DNA from: Globobulimina sp.
Taxonomy: Eukaryota; Foraminifera; Rotaliida
Direction of reading: 5' to 3'
Length of the DNA stretch: 9,666 bases
NCBI GenBank assembly: GCA_003354225.1
Contig: PIVH01000038.1
Location: forward strand, 1 to 9,666
The translations under genes were made by a program, and so were the position numbers. Numbering within the stretch: the stretch's first letter is position 1; the number at the start of each line of letters is the position of its first letter. The notes below the pieces were generated by a model. The model saw nothing but the letters and a program-made list of their open reading frames with translations, had not been told where the DNA came from and did no database searches. Below are positions 1 through 7,160 of this stretch, piece after piece.

Positions 1-2
1 GT

Positions 3-191
3 GACTACTATTCAAATATGTTAAATATCGAAACCTGTTTGAGTTTCATCACTCGTTTTAATAGGAGTTATAGTGCCCATTTTGATATCGATATCGCATT
101 TTATTCCGAACAAAATGTGTTTTTTAGCTCTTTTTTAATCTGGTTCTGGTGCATAGTTTATTATTATGATTATGATAGTTTATATGTATAA
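3..191 (+). CDS. Possible 3' end of a gene cut by the window edge (weak)
   Basis: The third forward frame is open from the left edge to a TAA at 189-191, giving about 62 residues. The other two forward frames stop within the first 24 bases. Residue composition is varied up to about residue 50 and then turns hydrophobic and aromatic (FSSFLIWFWCIVYYY), ending near an Asp/Tyr-rich tail. I recognise no family. If real, it is the C-terminus of a plus-strand gene that converges on the NOT4-like gene, leaving about 77 bp between the two stops, which would suit this compact genome. The alternative is a chance open frame: 62 stop-free codons are uncommon but not rare in DNA this AT-rich. The 12-bp palindrome GATATCGATATC at 84-95 lies inside it. 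Confidence 0.3.
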   Translation, partial: DYYSNMLNIETCLSFITRFNRSYSAHFDIDIAFYSEQNVFFSSFLIWFWCIVYYYDYDSLYV

Positions 192-268
192 AATACAAGT
201 GAAAAGTGAAAAAAAACAGCAAAAAAAAAAGAAAAAGGAAAAAATATGACATGAAGAAAAATACAAAT
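192..268. other. A-rich intergenic tract downstream of the NOT4-like gene
   Basis: This short spacer is almost pure purine on the plus strand between about 198 and 260, with runs of A broken by single G or C. On the minus strand it is a T-rich 3' flank immediately after the NOT4-like stop codon. A possible minus-strand AATAAA (plus TTTATT at 157-162) lies about 107 bases past that stop. No gene is visible here. Confidence 0.5.
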
Positions 269-1372
269 TTAGGCTTTTGATTTTTGTAGTTTTTGCGTAG
301 ATTGTAATCGATGAAATTGCTGAAAAATAACCCTGTCGGATTGGATGAAATAATAATAATTATATTGATCCATTTCAATCATTTTTAATTCATCATAACT
401 TAACATACCATCTTTTAATAAATCACTCATTTTAAAATCAATTGAATTTGTATTATTTGTATTAACATTATTTCTTAACAATTCATGTAATAATTGTTTG
501 GCTACTTTGCGATATGATTTCTTATTATTTTTCTTGATTTTGATTATCTGTTTTTTGTCAGTAATATTGATGTTGTTATTATTTACAGTCTTTATAATAT
601 TATTAGTATTACTATGTGAGATCGGTGGTTTTGTTCTAAGTTTTTTTGTATAATCAAATTTAGAATTTGAATTTGAAGTTTTTGTATTATTTTTTTTTAT
701 TATTTTATGATGATAATGATTATGATGGTGATTATGATGATGATAATGATGATGATGCTGATGATTATGTTTATGATTATGATTATGAATGGGACCAAAA
801 TCATTTAACTCTTCTTTTGTAACAATATCGTGTTTATTTGCCCATTCATGCAAATATAGACATTGTGGATTGTTACAGGTTGTATGTCGTAAAAAATATG
901 AACAATATTTTGTAGAACCGGTGGTTGCTTTTATTATTCTATGTCCATTTTGTAAATATTTGCCATTCATATGGTTTATTGCTTTCATTGCATCACATTC
1001 TCGATAAAAAGTGATAAATGCAGCAAATGAGCCAGTTCGCGATGCGTGCGATGTTTTTTTATTGCAATATACTTTTTTTATTTTCCCAAATGACCCAAAC
1101 CATTGATTCGTTTTCAATGTGTGTTCATCATACACTGTATTTACAGGCAAACCAACCACATAAACTAAATTCTTTTGTCGCACCCGAATATTTGATAATT
1201 CTTCATATGAAAGTTGTGAATGATGAATTGTTGTTGCTGTTGTTGTCGACGTTCTTGTTGTATTATTTGAACCATATTCACAAAATTCACACGTTTTACA
1301 ACCACGCAAACATTTTGACAATTTGTGATCTGTACAATCCGTTTTGCCACTCTGCTGTTCTGACGACGACAT
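269..1372 (-). CDS. NOT4: NOT4-like RNA-binding protein (RRM + CCCH zinc finger), no RING domain
   Basis: From the Met at 1372 the protein has 367 residues. Residues about 54-178 match the NOT4/CNOT4 core: a short lead-in (LSYEELSNIRVRQKN), an RRM with RNP2-like LVYVVGL (69-75) and RNP1-like SFAAFITF (115-122), then a zinc finger of spacing CX8CX4CX3H (C157, C166, C171, H175) and the typical YLHE. In the family, NOT4 is the E3 ligase of the CCR4-NOT complex, acting in mRNA decay and ribosome quality control, with an N-terminal RING. Here the RING is absent. In its place is a Cys cluster (C13, C21, C25, C28, C31) without RING spacing, then a Thr-rich linker. The tail is low complexity: a His-rich run at 196-222, then Asn/Lys-rich sequence. 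The start is the first ATG with a well-formed product; an in-frame ATG at 1387 and a TTG at 1393 are less likely, and a TAA lies just upstream. Family is confident; E3 activity is doubtful. Confidence 0.85.
   Translation of the reverse strand: MSSSEQQSGKTDCTDHKLSKCLRGCKTCEFCEYGSNNTTRTSTTTATTIHHSQLSYEELSNIRVRQKNLVYVVGLPVNTVYDEHTLKTNQWFGSFGKIKKVYCNKKTSHASRTGSFAAFITFYRECDAMKAINHMNGKYLQNGHRIIKATTGSTKYCSYFLRHTTCNNPQCLYLHEWANKHDIVTKEELNDFGPIHNHNHKHNHQHHHHYHHHNHHHNHYHHKIIKKNNTKTSNSNSKFDYTKKLRTKPPISHSNTNNIIKTVNNNNINITDKKQIIKIKKNNKKSYRKVAKQLLHELLRNNVNTNNTNSIDFKMSDLLKDGMLSYDELKMIEMDQYNYYYFIQSDRVIFQQFHRLQSTQKLQKSKA
706..789. repeat. ATG/ATT-type trinucleotide microsatellite coding for a His-rich run
   Basis: The plus strand is a degenerate repeat of ATG, ATT, ATA and GTG triplets. 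Read on the minus strand within the NOT4-like gene it gives alternating His with Asn, Tyr, Lys and Gln over about 27 residues. The period keeps the reading frame, so length changes would add or remove whole residues. Confidence 0.8.
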
Positions 1373-1449
1373 CTTTTTATAAAGCATACACAAAGTTTTT
1401 TCTGAGCTTCTGATAATTTATGATTTAACCTTTTTCGGAAATTTCGACT
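1373..1449. promoter_or_regulatory. 77-bp divergent intergenic spacer (likely shared promoter)
   Basis: The NOT4-like gene (minus) and the PPR gene (plus) start back to back with only 77 bp between their chosen ATG codons. Both 5' untranslated regions and any core promoter must fit here or overlap coding sequence. A TATA-like string on the minus strand (TTTATAAAAAG, about 1375-1385) sits directly before the NOT4-like ATG, too close for a usual TATA box. The promoter role is inferred from layout alone. Confidence 0.45.
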
Positions 1450-3768
1450 TTGTATCGTATGGCACGTATCCAATCCACTTTTGACTTGAAGGCGAGTTTA
1501 TCAGTTTCTAGATGTCATTACATTCGCTCAGATTGCATTCATAAGAGGTATGTGTTCAAATGTTTGCATGTGATATCGATAAAATTAATTACATTCTTTG
1601 TCAGATATTTGAGTGTGGCACGCAATGATGACAGCAAGAGACACAGATTACGTTTAAGACATAATCATGACATTGGAAGTTATATTAAAGCAATATCAAA
1701 ATGTGGTAATAATGAGAACCGCGCATTAAAAATATTCTCAACCATAATTGATTGGAATTTATCACCAGATTTACATACATTTAATGCATTAATTAATGTA
1801 GCATCAAAAGCACAAAATTTGTCATTATGTTGGGATTTATTAAATAAAATGAGATTAAAATATCAAATATATCCAAATCATGAGACATATCTTGTTTTAT
1901 TTGATACAATGTTAAAACACAAGCAATATAATGACATACTAAACGAATTTGAAGATATTGTTCAAGAATACAAATATATTCACCCCGATCATTCTCTGTT
2001 GTTATTGACAAGCATCAATCAAATATTACCAATAACAATCATTTCATGCGGTAAATTGAATAAAATTGATCTGGCAAAGCAATTATTCAACCAATGGTAT
2101 AATAATGAGAACAATAATAACAATGCGATTATCAACTCCATAATATCTGTCTTAGCGACTGATAATGTCAATGATGCAATAATATTTTTTAAGGATGTTA
2201 TTTTGAATAAAAATAATAAATTTATGTATAGTGATAATAGAGCGTATATATCATTGTTACATTCATCTGTCGACAAAGAAGAAATATATGAAATGATATT
2301 GAAGAATAACAATGGCAATAATAATTTATTAGGGCTTGATATATTTAATATGATGTTAAAATACTACAATAAAAATAAGAATTGGTGTGGATCAATAAAA
2401 ATTTGGCAGCACATTCAGTTTTATAAAACAAAGCCAGATTCAATGAGTCATATTTTTTATATACAATCATTAGTCCATTCAAATAGGGACAAAAAAGAAA
2501 TTGAAATGGAAATAGAGGCAATAATGAAGGATCGGAGTGAGATAATTAACGAATTGTTAGCAAAATGTATGATTTGGGCAATGATTGAAATTGGATTAGA
2601 TCCAAATAATATTTTTCTAGATTTTAAATATAAATTATTGATATTACCAAATATTTCATTATATAATGAATTATTATACTTTTCGATAAAACAGTTGGAT
2701 TATAAACAAGCATTGGACATTTTGGATGAAATTAAGAAAAGCAATTTAAAATTAAATACACAAACCTTTAACACATTAATTTATGGAGTAAGTAAATTGA
2801 ATGATATTGATTTGATTGACGAGTTATTACAAGAAATGAATAAAGCACAATGCCCTATGAATGAATATACATATCTTTATTTATTAAGCCTTTATGCAAA
2901 AAATGGCGATATTCAAATGTGTAATTATTATTTAAATCAAATTCAAAACAATCACAATGCGTATCCACATTTAATTAATTGCTATGCCAATTATTTCTCA
3001 TTGGATAATAATAACAATACAGGCAATAATAATGAGTTTGAATTTAATCAATGTTTAATTTATTGGAATAAATTAAAATCATTTAACAAAGCAAATCTAT
3101 TGAGCTATATATTGATGCTAAAATGTTTAAAAAATTATACTCGAAATATTGAACAGCACCATAAAATATTGAATTTTACCATAAACCTATTTGAGAATGA
3201 ATTTTTAAAATTATTTAAAACAAATGATAATAATATAAATAACAGTAATAATATGCGAGTGGCCTTCAATTTATTGTTAGATATTTTCTATGAAATAAAT
3301 GAGATTGAATTGGGTTTAAAATATTTTGTTTTAGCTGAATCGGTTGGAATATATAGTACAAAGAAAACAAATTATAAAATAGATATCCATGCAATGACAA
3401 GATACCCAGCAATATTTTCAGTTTTATATTTTTTAAAATCATTAAAACAAATATATGATACTAATCATAATGAAAAGTGGAATGAAAAACAATATGAAAT
3501 TATAACTGGTGTTGGCATGACTTCAATTGATTGGATTCCTGTTTTAAAACCAATTATTTTGGATTTATTAAATAACAAACTATCAAAGGCGATAACATAT
3601 CATATTCCAAGTTATAACCAAGGTGTAATTCTTTTAGATCCTCATTCTTTGAAAACATATTTCAAAACAAACCAATCAATAAAACTCAAATTGGACAAAA
3701 TTGAGATGAAAACAAAACAAAACAACTCATCCAACATTCAAACAGAAAATCACAATTTGCACATTTAG
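1450..3768 (+). CDS. Pentatricopeptide-repeat (PPR) protein, probably organellar; contains a 57-nt intron at 1548-1604
   Basis: Unspliced, the frame gives 772 residues; removing 1548-1604 gives 753. Unspliced numbering follows. Helix-pair repeats of about 35 residues are visible at about 72-106 (DIGSYIKAISKCG), 107-141 (DLHTFNALINVASKAQ), 142-176, 400-434 (NISLYNELLYFSIKQ), 436-470 (NTQTFNTLIYGVSKL) and 471-503 (NEYTYLYLLSLYAKN). More degenerate repeats probably fill 200-390 and 505-680, with Asn-rich insertions. PPR proteins bind organellar RNA and act in its stability, processing or translation. The N-terminus is rich in Arg, Ser and Lys with almost no acidic residues, and holds RYLS, which fits a mitochondrial presequence with an R-3-type cleavage site. 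The start could equally be the ATG at 1459. No SMR, DYW or endonuclease domain is evident. The RNA target cannot be inferred. Confidence 0.85.
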   Translation: MYRMARIQSTFDLKASLSVSRCHYIRSDCIHKRYVFKCLHVISIKLITFFVRYLSVARNDDSKRHRLRLRHNHDIGSYIKAISKCGNNENRALKIFSTIIDWNLSPDLHTFNALINVASKAQNLSLCWDLLNKMRLKYQIYPNHETYLVLFDTMLKHKQYNDILNEFEDIVQEYKYIHPDHSLLLLTSINQILPITIISCGKLNKIDLAKQLFNQWYNNENNNNNAIINSIISVLATDNVNDAIIFFKDVILNKNNKFMYSDNRAYISLLHSSVDKEEIYEMILKNNNGNNNLLGLDIFNMMLKYYNKNKNWCGSIKIWQHIQFYKTKPDSMSHIFYIQSLVHSNRDKKEIEMEIEAIMKDRSEIINELLAKCMIWAMIEIGLDPNNIFLDFKYKLLILPNISLYNELLYFSIKQLDYKQALDILDEIKKSNLKLNTQTFNTLIYGVSKLNDIDLIDELLQEMNKAQCPMNEYTYLYLLSLYAKNGDIQMCNYYLNQIQNNHNAYPHLINCYANYFSLDNNNNTGNNNEFEFNQCLIYWNKLKSFNKANLLSYILMLKCLKNYTRNIEQHHKILNFTINLFENEFLKLFKTNDNNINNSNNMRVAFNLLLDIFYEINEIELGLKYFVLAESVGIYSTKKTNYKIDIHAMTRYPAIFSVLYFLKSLKQIYDTNHNEKWNEKQYEIITGVGMTSIDWIPVLKPIILDLLNNKLSKAITYHIPSYNQGVILLDPHSLKTYFKTNQSIKLKLDKIEMKTKQNNSSNIQTENHNLHI
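1548..1604 (+). other. Probable 57-nt intron in the PPR gene leader (GTATGT...TTTGTCAG)
   Basis: The donor is GTATGT and the acceptor TTTGTCAG, both close to consensus. The interval is 57 nt, a multiple of three with no in-frame stop, so it is invisible as a frame break. It splits codon 33 after its second base: AG|G unspliced, AG|A spliced, both Arg. Retention would add 19 mostly hydrophobic residues (YVFKCLHVISIKLITFFVR) inside an otherwise basic presequence. Its size matches the two introns in this window that frame analysis requires (61 and 68 nt). RNA evidence would settle it. Confidence 0.65.
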
Positions 3769-3919
3769 TGATCATGTAATCAGGTTCTTTACTTCCAGTT
3801 TAGCGCTTAATAAACCCGAATACCACTAAAGCTGTTTTCCAAAAAAGTGAGTGAAATTTCCGGAATTTGCTCTCATGTCAGCTAGTGTCAGTCAAGAGCT
3901 TTAACTTTCAACATCTAAA
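3769..3919. promoter_or_regulatory. 151-bp spacer: PPR 3' end and transporter 5' region
   Basis: This gap holds the PPR 3' untranslated region, including an AATAAA at 3809-3814, and then the upstream region of the transporter. The last 50 bases contain a near-repeat of GTCAG (GTCAGCTAGTGTCAGTCAAG). The transporter ATG has A at -3 (CTAAAATG), a favourable eukaryotic start context. No TATA box is clear. Confidence 0.45.
3809..3814 (+). terminator. AATAAA polyadenylation signal of the PPR gene
   Basis: A canonical AATAAA lies about 40 bases after the TAG stop of the PPR gene, a plausible 3'-end processing signal. The hexamer is common in AT-rich DNA, so position is the main support. Confidence 0.45.
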
Positions 3920-5545
3920 ATGAGTCAACATTATAATAATAATTTGTTGGTGGACACCAATGGTCACACCAATGGTCACTCCCTGGAGAAGGAAGATTCA
4001 GCAAATTACTCTTTTAATAGTGATTTAGAACCAACATATACAATAACATCACACAGCAGAGCTATTCCAGTGAATATCAATAGGGAACAAGTCGAAGCGG
4101 ATGCATTGCAACTTCAACAATCTGCCATTGAAAATAGTATGACGACGCCATTTCGACCACCAACGCTATCCCGAAGTGAGTCTATGTCGTCTCGAGTATT
4201 TGAATTTGTTGGTAGTAAATTCTCAGCGGGTTCCATCAAAGGATCTATATTTACAATGTGTATATCTATTGTCGGTGCCGGTTGTCTGGCTTTGCCATTT
4301 GCTCTGAGGAGTGTCGGCCTCATATTTGGTGTTTTTTTATTATTTTTTGGTGCCATTTTAGCATATTTCACACTTGATTTGCTTTTAATGTCTGCTGAAT
4401 ACCTTCCAGAGACACATCGGGGACCCAAACCATATCGAAATATATCCTATCATATGTTAGCAAAACATTCTTATGGCAATGGCTTATCGCGAGCACTCCA
4501 GGTTTTAATGGCAATACAATACTTCGGAAGTATGCTGTCTTACGTAGTGGCATTCAGTGGCTTTATTGATTTGGTTTATTCCATTTATCCCCACGGGAAA
4601 GGGTGGCCCAGTAATATTTATAGCATATGCGTAGTTGGAATCAGTTATTGCGTCATATTGCCATTATCGCTTTTACGAAGTATCGACTCATTGCGTTTTA
4701 CCTCTTTGTTAGGCTTTTCTATGGCCGGCTATTTAGTGTCTGTTGTAACTATCGAATATTTTGTATTATGTAACGATGGAGAAAGTATTACCAATCATTA
4801 TCAGACCACATGCATTTGGAGTCATGCTCCACAATATCATATTCCACATAATATATTATGGCCTCTCGACACATTTGAAAATTTTTATAAAGGATTTTTA
4901 ACTGCATTCCCGTTGGTTGTCTTTGCTTATACGGGACATCCATTCTTGTTGCCTTTATATGTGGAACTGGCCAGACCTTCAATAAGGAGAATGAGAAAAG
5001 TATTCAGACGCGGAATATGCGTAATCACTGTGTTGTATTTTTTCATCGCACTATTCGGTTTCTTATTATTTCTTGATAGTGTTTGCAGCAATTTATTATT
5101 AAACAACTTTCGTAAACACTTTGATGTTGTTATTGCTTCATTAGGCATTGCAATCTCATGCATATTAACTGAACCAATATTTGCATATAATTTTCGAAGA
5201 ATGATTGGAATGATATTCTGGGACAAAACAACAAAGCAAATAACAACAGCCTGGCATGTGGTCATTACTGTTTTATTTATCACTGCAACTGTTCTCTTAG
5301 GTGTTTCTGTCAAATCAATTGCTGTGGTATTTGGAATTTTAGGCAGTACAACTTATCCATTATTGGGCTATATATTACCGGCAATGTTCTTTTATAAAAT
5401 GGCACCTTCAGGTTCCCATAAAATAAGGAAAATTATTGCTATAACGCAAGCAATATGCATTGCTATCATCAGTCTAAATTCATTGGCATATAAAGTTACT
5501 ACCCCACTCGATGAATCTTGTGATAATGCTCAAAGTATTGGGTAG
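3920..5545 (+). CDS. Amino-acid transporter, AAAP/SLC38 class, about 11 TM segments
   Basis: The 541-residue protein has a soluble, Ser/Asn-rich N-terminus (1-105) and then about 11 membrane segments: roughly 108-130, 132-155, 192-218, 232-252, 260-283, 322-346, 365-387, 402-422, 444-462, 465-491 and 503-522. The first carries the family signature GSIFTMCISIVGAGCLALPFA (107-127), the unwound region where substrate and ion bind in this fold. PLSLLRSIDSLRFTSLLGF (248-266) and TAFPLVVFAYTGHPFLLPLY (328-347) are typical of SLC38/AVT members. C284 and C298 flank a loop and could form a disulfide. The expected role is proton- or sodium-coupled neutral amino-acid transport at the plasma membrane, vacuole or lysosome; the sequence does not decide which. 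The N-terminal SRSESMSSR (84-92) is a plausible phosphorylation site. The frame is uninterrupted, with no sign of introns, and ends in TAG. Confidence 0.92.
   Translation: MSQHYNNNLLVDTNGHTNGHSLEKEDSANYSFNSDLEPTYTITSHSRAIPVNINREQVEADALQLQQSAIENSMTTPFRPPTLSRSESMSSRVFEFVGSKFSAGSIKGSIFTMCISIVGAGCLALPFALRSVGLIFGVFLLFFGAILAYFTLDLLLMSAEYLPETHRGPKPYRNISYHMLAKHSYGNGLSRALQVLMAIQYFGSMLSYVVAFSGFIDLVYSIYPHGKGWPSNIYSICVVGISYCVILPLSLLRSIDSLRFTSLLGFSMAGYLVSVVTIEYFVLCNDGESITNHYQTTCIWSHAPQYHIPHNILWPLDTFENFYKGFLTAFPLVVFAYTGHPFLLPLYVELARPSIRRMRKVFRRGICVITVLYFFIALFGFLLFLDSVCSNLLLNNFRKHFDVVIASLGIAISCILTEPIFAYNFRRMIGMIFWDKTTKQITTAWHVVITVLFITATVLLGVSVKSIAVVFGILGSTTYPLLGYILPAMFFYKMAPSGSHKIRKIIAITQAICIAIISLNSLAYKVTTPLDESCDNAQSIG
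3955..3978 (+). repeat. Perfect 12-bp tandem duplication in the transporter N-terminus
   Basis: CACCAATGGTCA occurs twice in a row and codes for TNGH-TNGH within the disordered N-terminal tail. It keeps the frame and looks like a recent slippage duplication of no obvious functional effect. Confidence 0.85.
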
Positions 5546-5727
5546 CAATTATGTGCTACAATTTAACTCTTTCAACCTTACATACTTTAATATCTTTTTA
5601 TGAACCTTTTTTGTTTTGATGGTTATTTACATATTATATATTATTAATTGTGGGGTTTTCGCTTTTTTAGCTGTTTTTACGTATTAATTTAGTTGATTTT
5701 TAAAATTTGCAATTACGAAAAAAAAAC

Positions 5728-5757
5728 ATTTAGTGCTTTCAAATTTAGTGCTTTCAG
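5728..5757 (+). repeat. 15-bp tandem repeat just upstream of the RCC1 gene
   Basis: ATTTAGTGCTTTCA occurs at 5728-5741 and again at 5743-5756; the 15-bp units differ only in their last base (A versus G). The second copy ends 15-17 bases before the ATG. It lies in the 227-bp spacer after the transporter, which is otherwise AT-rich with no gene. It could be a doubled regulatory element or slippage; TTTCAG in the second copy also resembles a splice acceptor. Confidence 0.8.
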
Positions 5758-5772
5758 CAGAAGCAATTAGCA

Positions 5773-7160
5773 ATGGGCTGTACTTCTTCTGAAAACGTAA
5801 ATATGGATTACATGATATCACACGAACCTGATATAAGTAGCGAGTATGATTATCGTCATTTTATAATTTCAGCCTATATCCGTTCTGTAGCCTTACTTTT
5901 GGATAACGAGGAAAACGATGAATATGATATATTTTTATTAATACCAACAACACTAAGCAAAATAATTGAGAAATATTATCAACACTTTGAGATATACAAC
6001 ATATCAATACGTGATTTAAAAATACGTAATGTGTCAGAATTAGAATATCTTATTTATAATTGTTCGCGAACCAATATATTTTATGATGGAAATAATAAAT
6101 TATATATTAAAGATTTTGAAAATAAAATGCATGCATTTGTGGAAAATGAGTTCGAGAGAGAAGATAAAGAGAAAGGGAATATTAATTTTATTTTTAGCGA
6201 AACTTATTGTTTTAGTGATTTTATGTGCGGATCAAATGAAATTGAATTAATTAAACATAGTCTTTACAACGAATATCGCAAAATAATTAAATTGAAAAAT
6301 GGAAATATATATACACAATATAGCAAAAATCCAAACGGCTGGAAATATATTTCAAAATTAAAACGTATAAATATAATTGAGATAGATTGTGGTTTTGATC
6401 ATACATTATTTTTAACATTGGATGGCCAGGTATACAGCCAAGGGAATAATGTGTGCGGTCAATGCGGTATTATCAAAAGAAAAAATGGAATCAGAATTAA
6501 TGATTCATTTATTAATACACCAACTTTAATAGATACGTTTATTGCAAATGATTGCAATATAAAATCAATCAGTTGTGGCCATGGACATAATGTTTGTATC
6601 GATAATGCAAATGATAAACAAGGCTTTGTATGGATGTTTGGCAGAAATAAAGTATGGCAATGCACTCCAAACTATATTGATCAAGAGGAAGAATTATATT
6701 TACCGACAATAAACAGATCTTTTGTTGATACAAAAATAATAAAAGCAAAATGTGGCAATGATTTTACAGTTTTATTATCACAGAAAGGATTTTTATATGG
6801 TTTAGGTAATATTAATGGACAAATAAATTTAGAAATAAAAGGCGTCTCATTATTAAGTATCAGGAACGATGTTATTGATGTTGAGTGCAGCAGCAATTAT
6901 GTTGTATGGCAAACAAACCAAAATAAAATATATTCATTGGAATCAAAACAATCTTGGTTTGTTTGTTTCTTTCTAAAATTAATAATTAAACAACTGAACC
7001 TGTAAATAATTAATAATTTTACAGGTGGTATGGATGGAATAGAAATCGGACATTTACACAAGATTGGAATTCGTCGAAACCAATTTATTGGAAATCATTC
7101 AAAAACAATCATCATAGAATGCTTGTTGGCAAAAGGAATTTTATTTTGTTTACAAACTGA
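5773..7160 (+). CDS. RCC1-repeat protein with N-terminal lipidation motif; exons 5773-6956 and 7025-7160
   Basis: Spliced, the product is 439 residues. It opens MGCTSS, a classic signal for myristoylation at Gly2 with palmitoylation at Cys3, predicting a membrane-attached protein. Residues about 29-70 (IISAYIRSVALLL...IPTTLSKIIEKYY) form a helical module of unknown family. From about 170 come degenerate RCC1 blades: IDCGFDHTLFLTLDGQVYSQG (204-224) then CGQCG, TPTLIDTF...SISCGHGHNV (249-273), KAKCGNDFTVLLSQKGFLYGLG (324-345), DVECSSNYVVWQTNQNKIYSL (369-389), and the last, KPIYWKSFKNNHH...VGKRNFILFTN, found only after splicing 6957-7024. The RCC1 fold is a beta-propeller used for protein binding or nucleotide exchange; these repeats are too divergent to assign a partner. 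Without splicing the frame ends at 7005 in a run unlike RCC1. Start is the first ATG, AGCAATGG context. Confidence 0.8.
6957..7024 (+). other. 68-nt intron in the RCC1 gene (GTTTGT...TTTTACAG)
   Basis: Donor GTTTGT follows TTG at 6954-6956, and acceptor TTTTACAG ends at 7024. Joining 6956 to 7025 in phase 2 gives W395 (TG|G) and opens a 44-codon continuation that contains the P-x(3)-KSF...GKRN-FILFTN pattern of an RCC1 blade, closely parallel to the internal copy TPTLIDTF...CGHGHNV. Retention brings an in-frame TAA at 7003-7005. Two further GT sites, at 6961 and 6965, offer alternative donors. Confidence 0.75.

Noticed and set aside
84-95. 12-bp palindrome GATATCGATATC as a regulatory site
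   Set aside because: It is built of simple ATC/GAT units, may lie in coding sequence, and a shorter related string occurs in the PPR intron. No factor can be named.
706-789. CRISPR-like or minisatellite array
   Set aside because: It is a degenerate trinucleotide run within a coding frame with no spacers.
1018-1413. 131-codon plus-strand open frame over the NOT4-like gene
   Set aside because: It is antisense to a clear RRM/CCCH coding region, has no family features and reflects complementary codon bias.
1165-1473. 102-codon minus-strand frame with Cys and Gln runs at the NOT4-like 5' end
   Set aside because: It overlaps the RRM gene in another frame. Its cysteines do not follow RING spacing and its Gln run is the out-of-frame reading of the Thr-rich linker.
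3589-3672. Possible SMR domain in the PPR C-terminus (ILLDPHSLKTYF)
   Set aside because: The LDxH string only faintly resembles LDLHG, and just about 40 residues follow, too few for an SMR domain.
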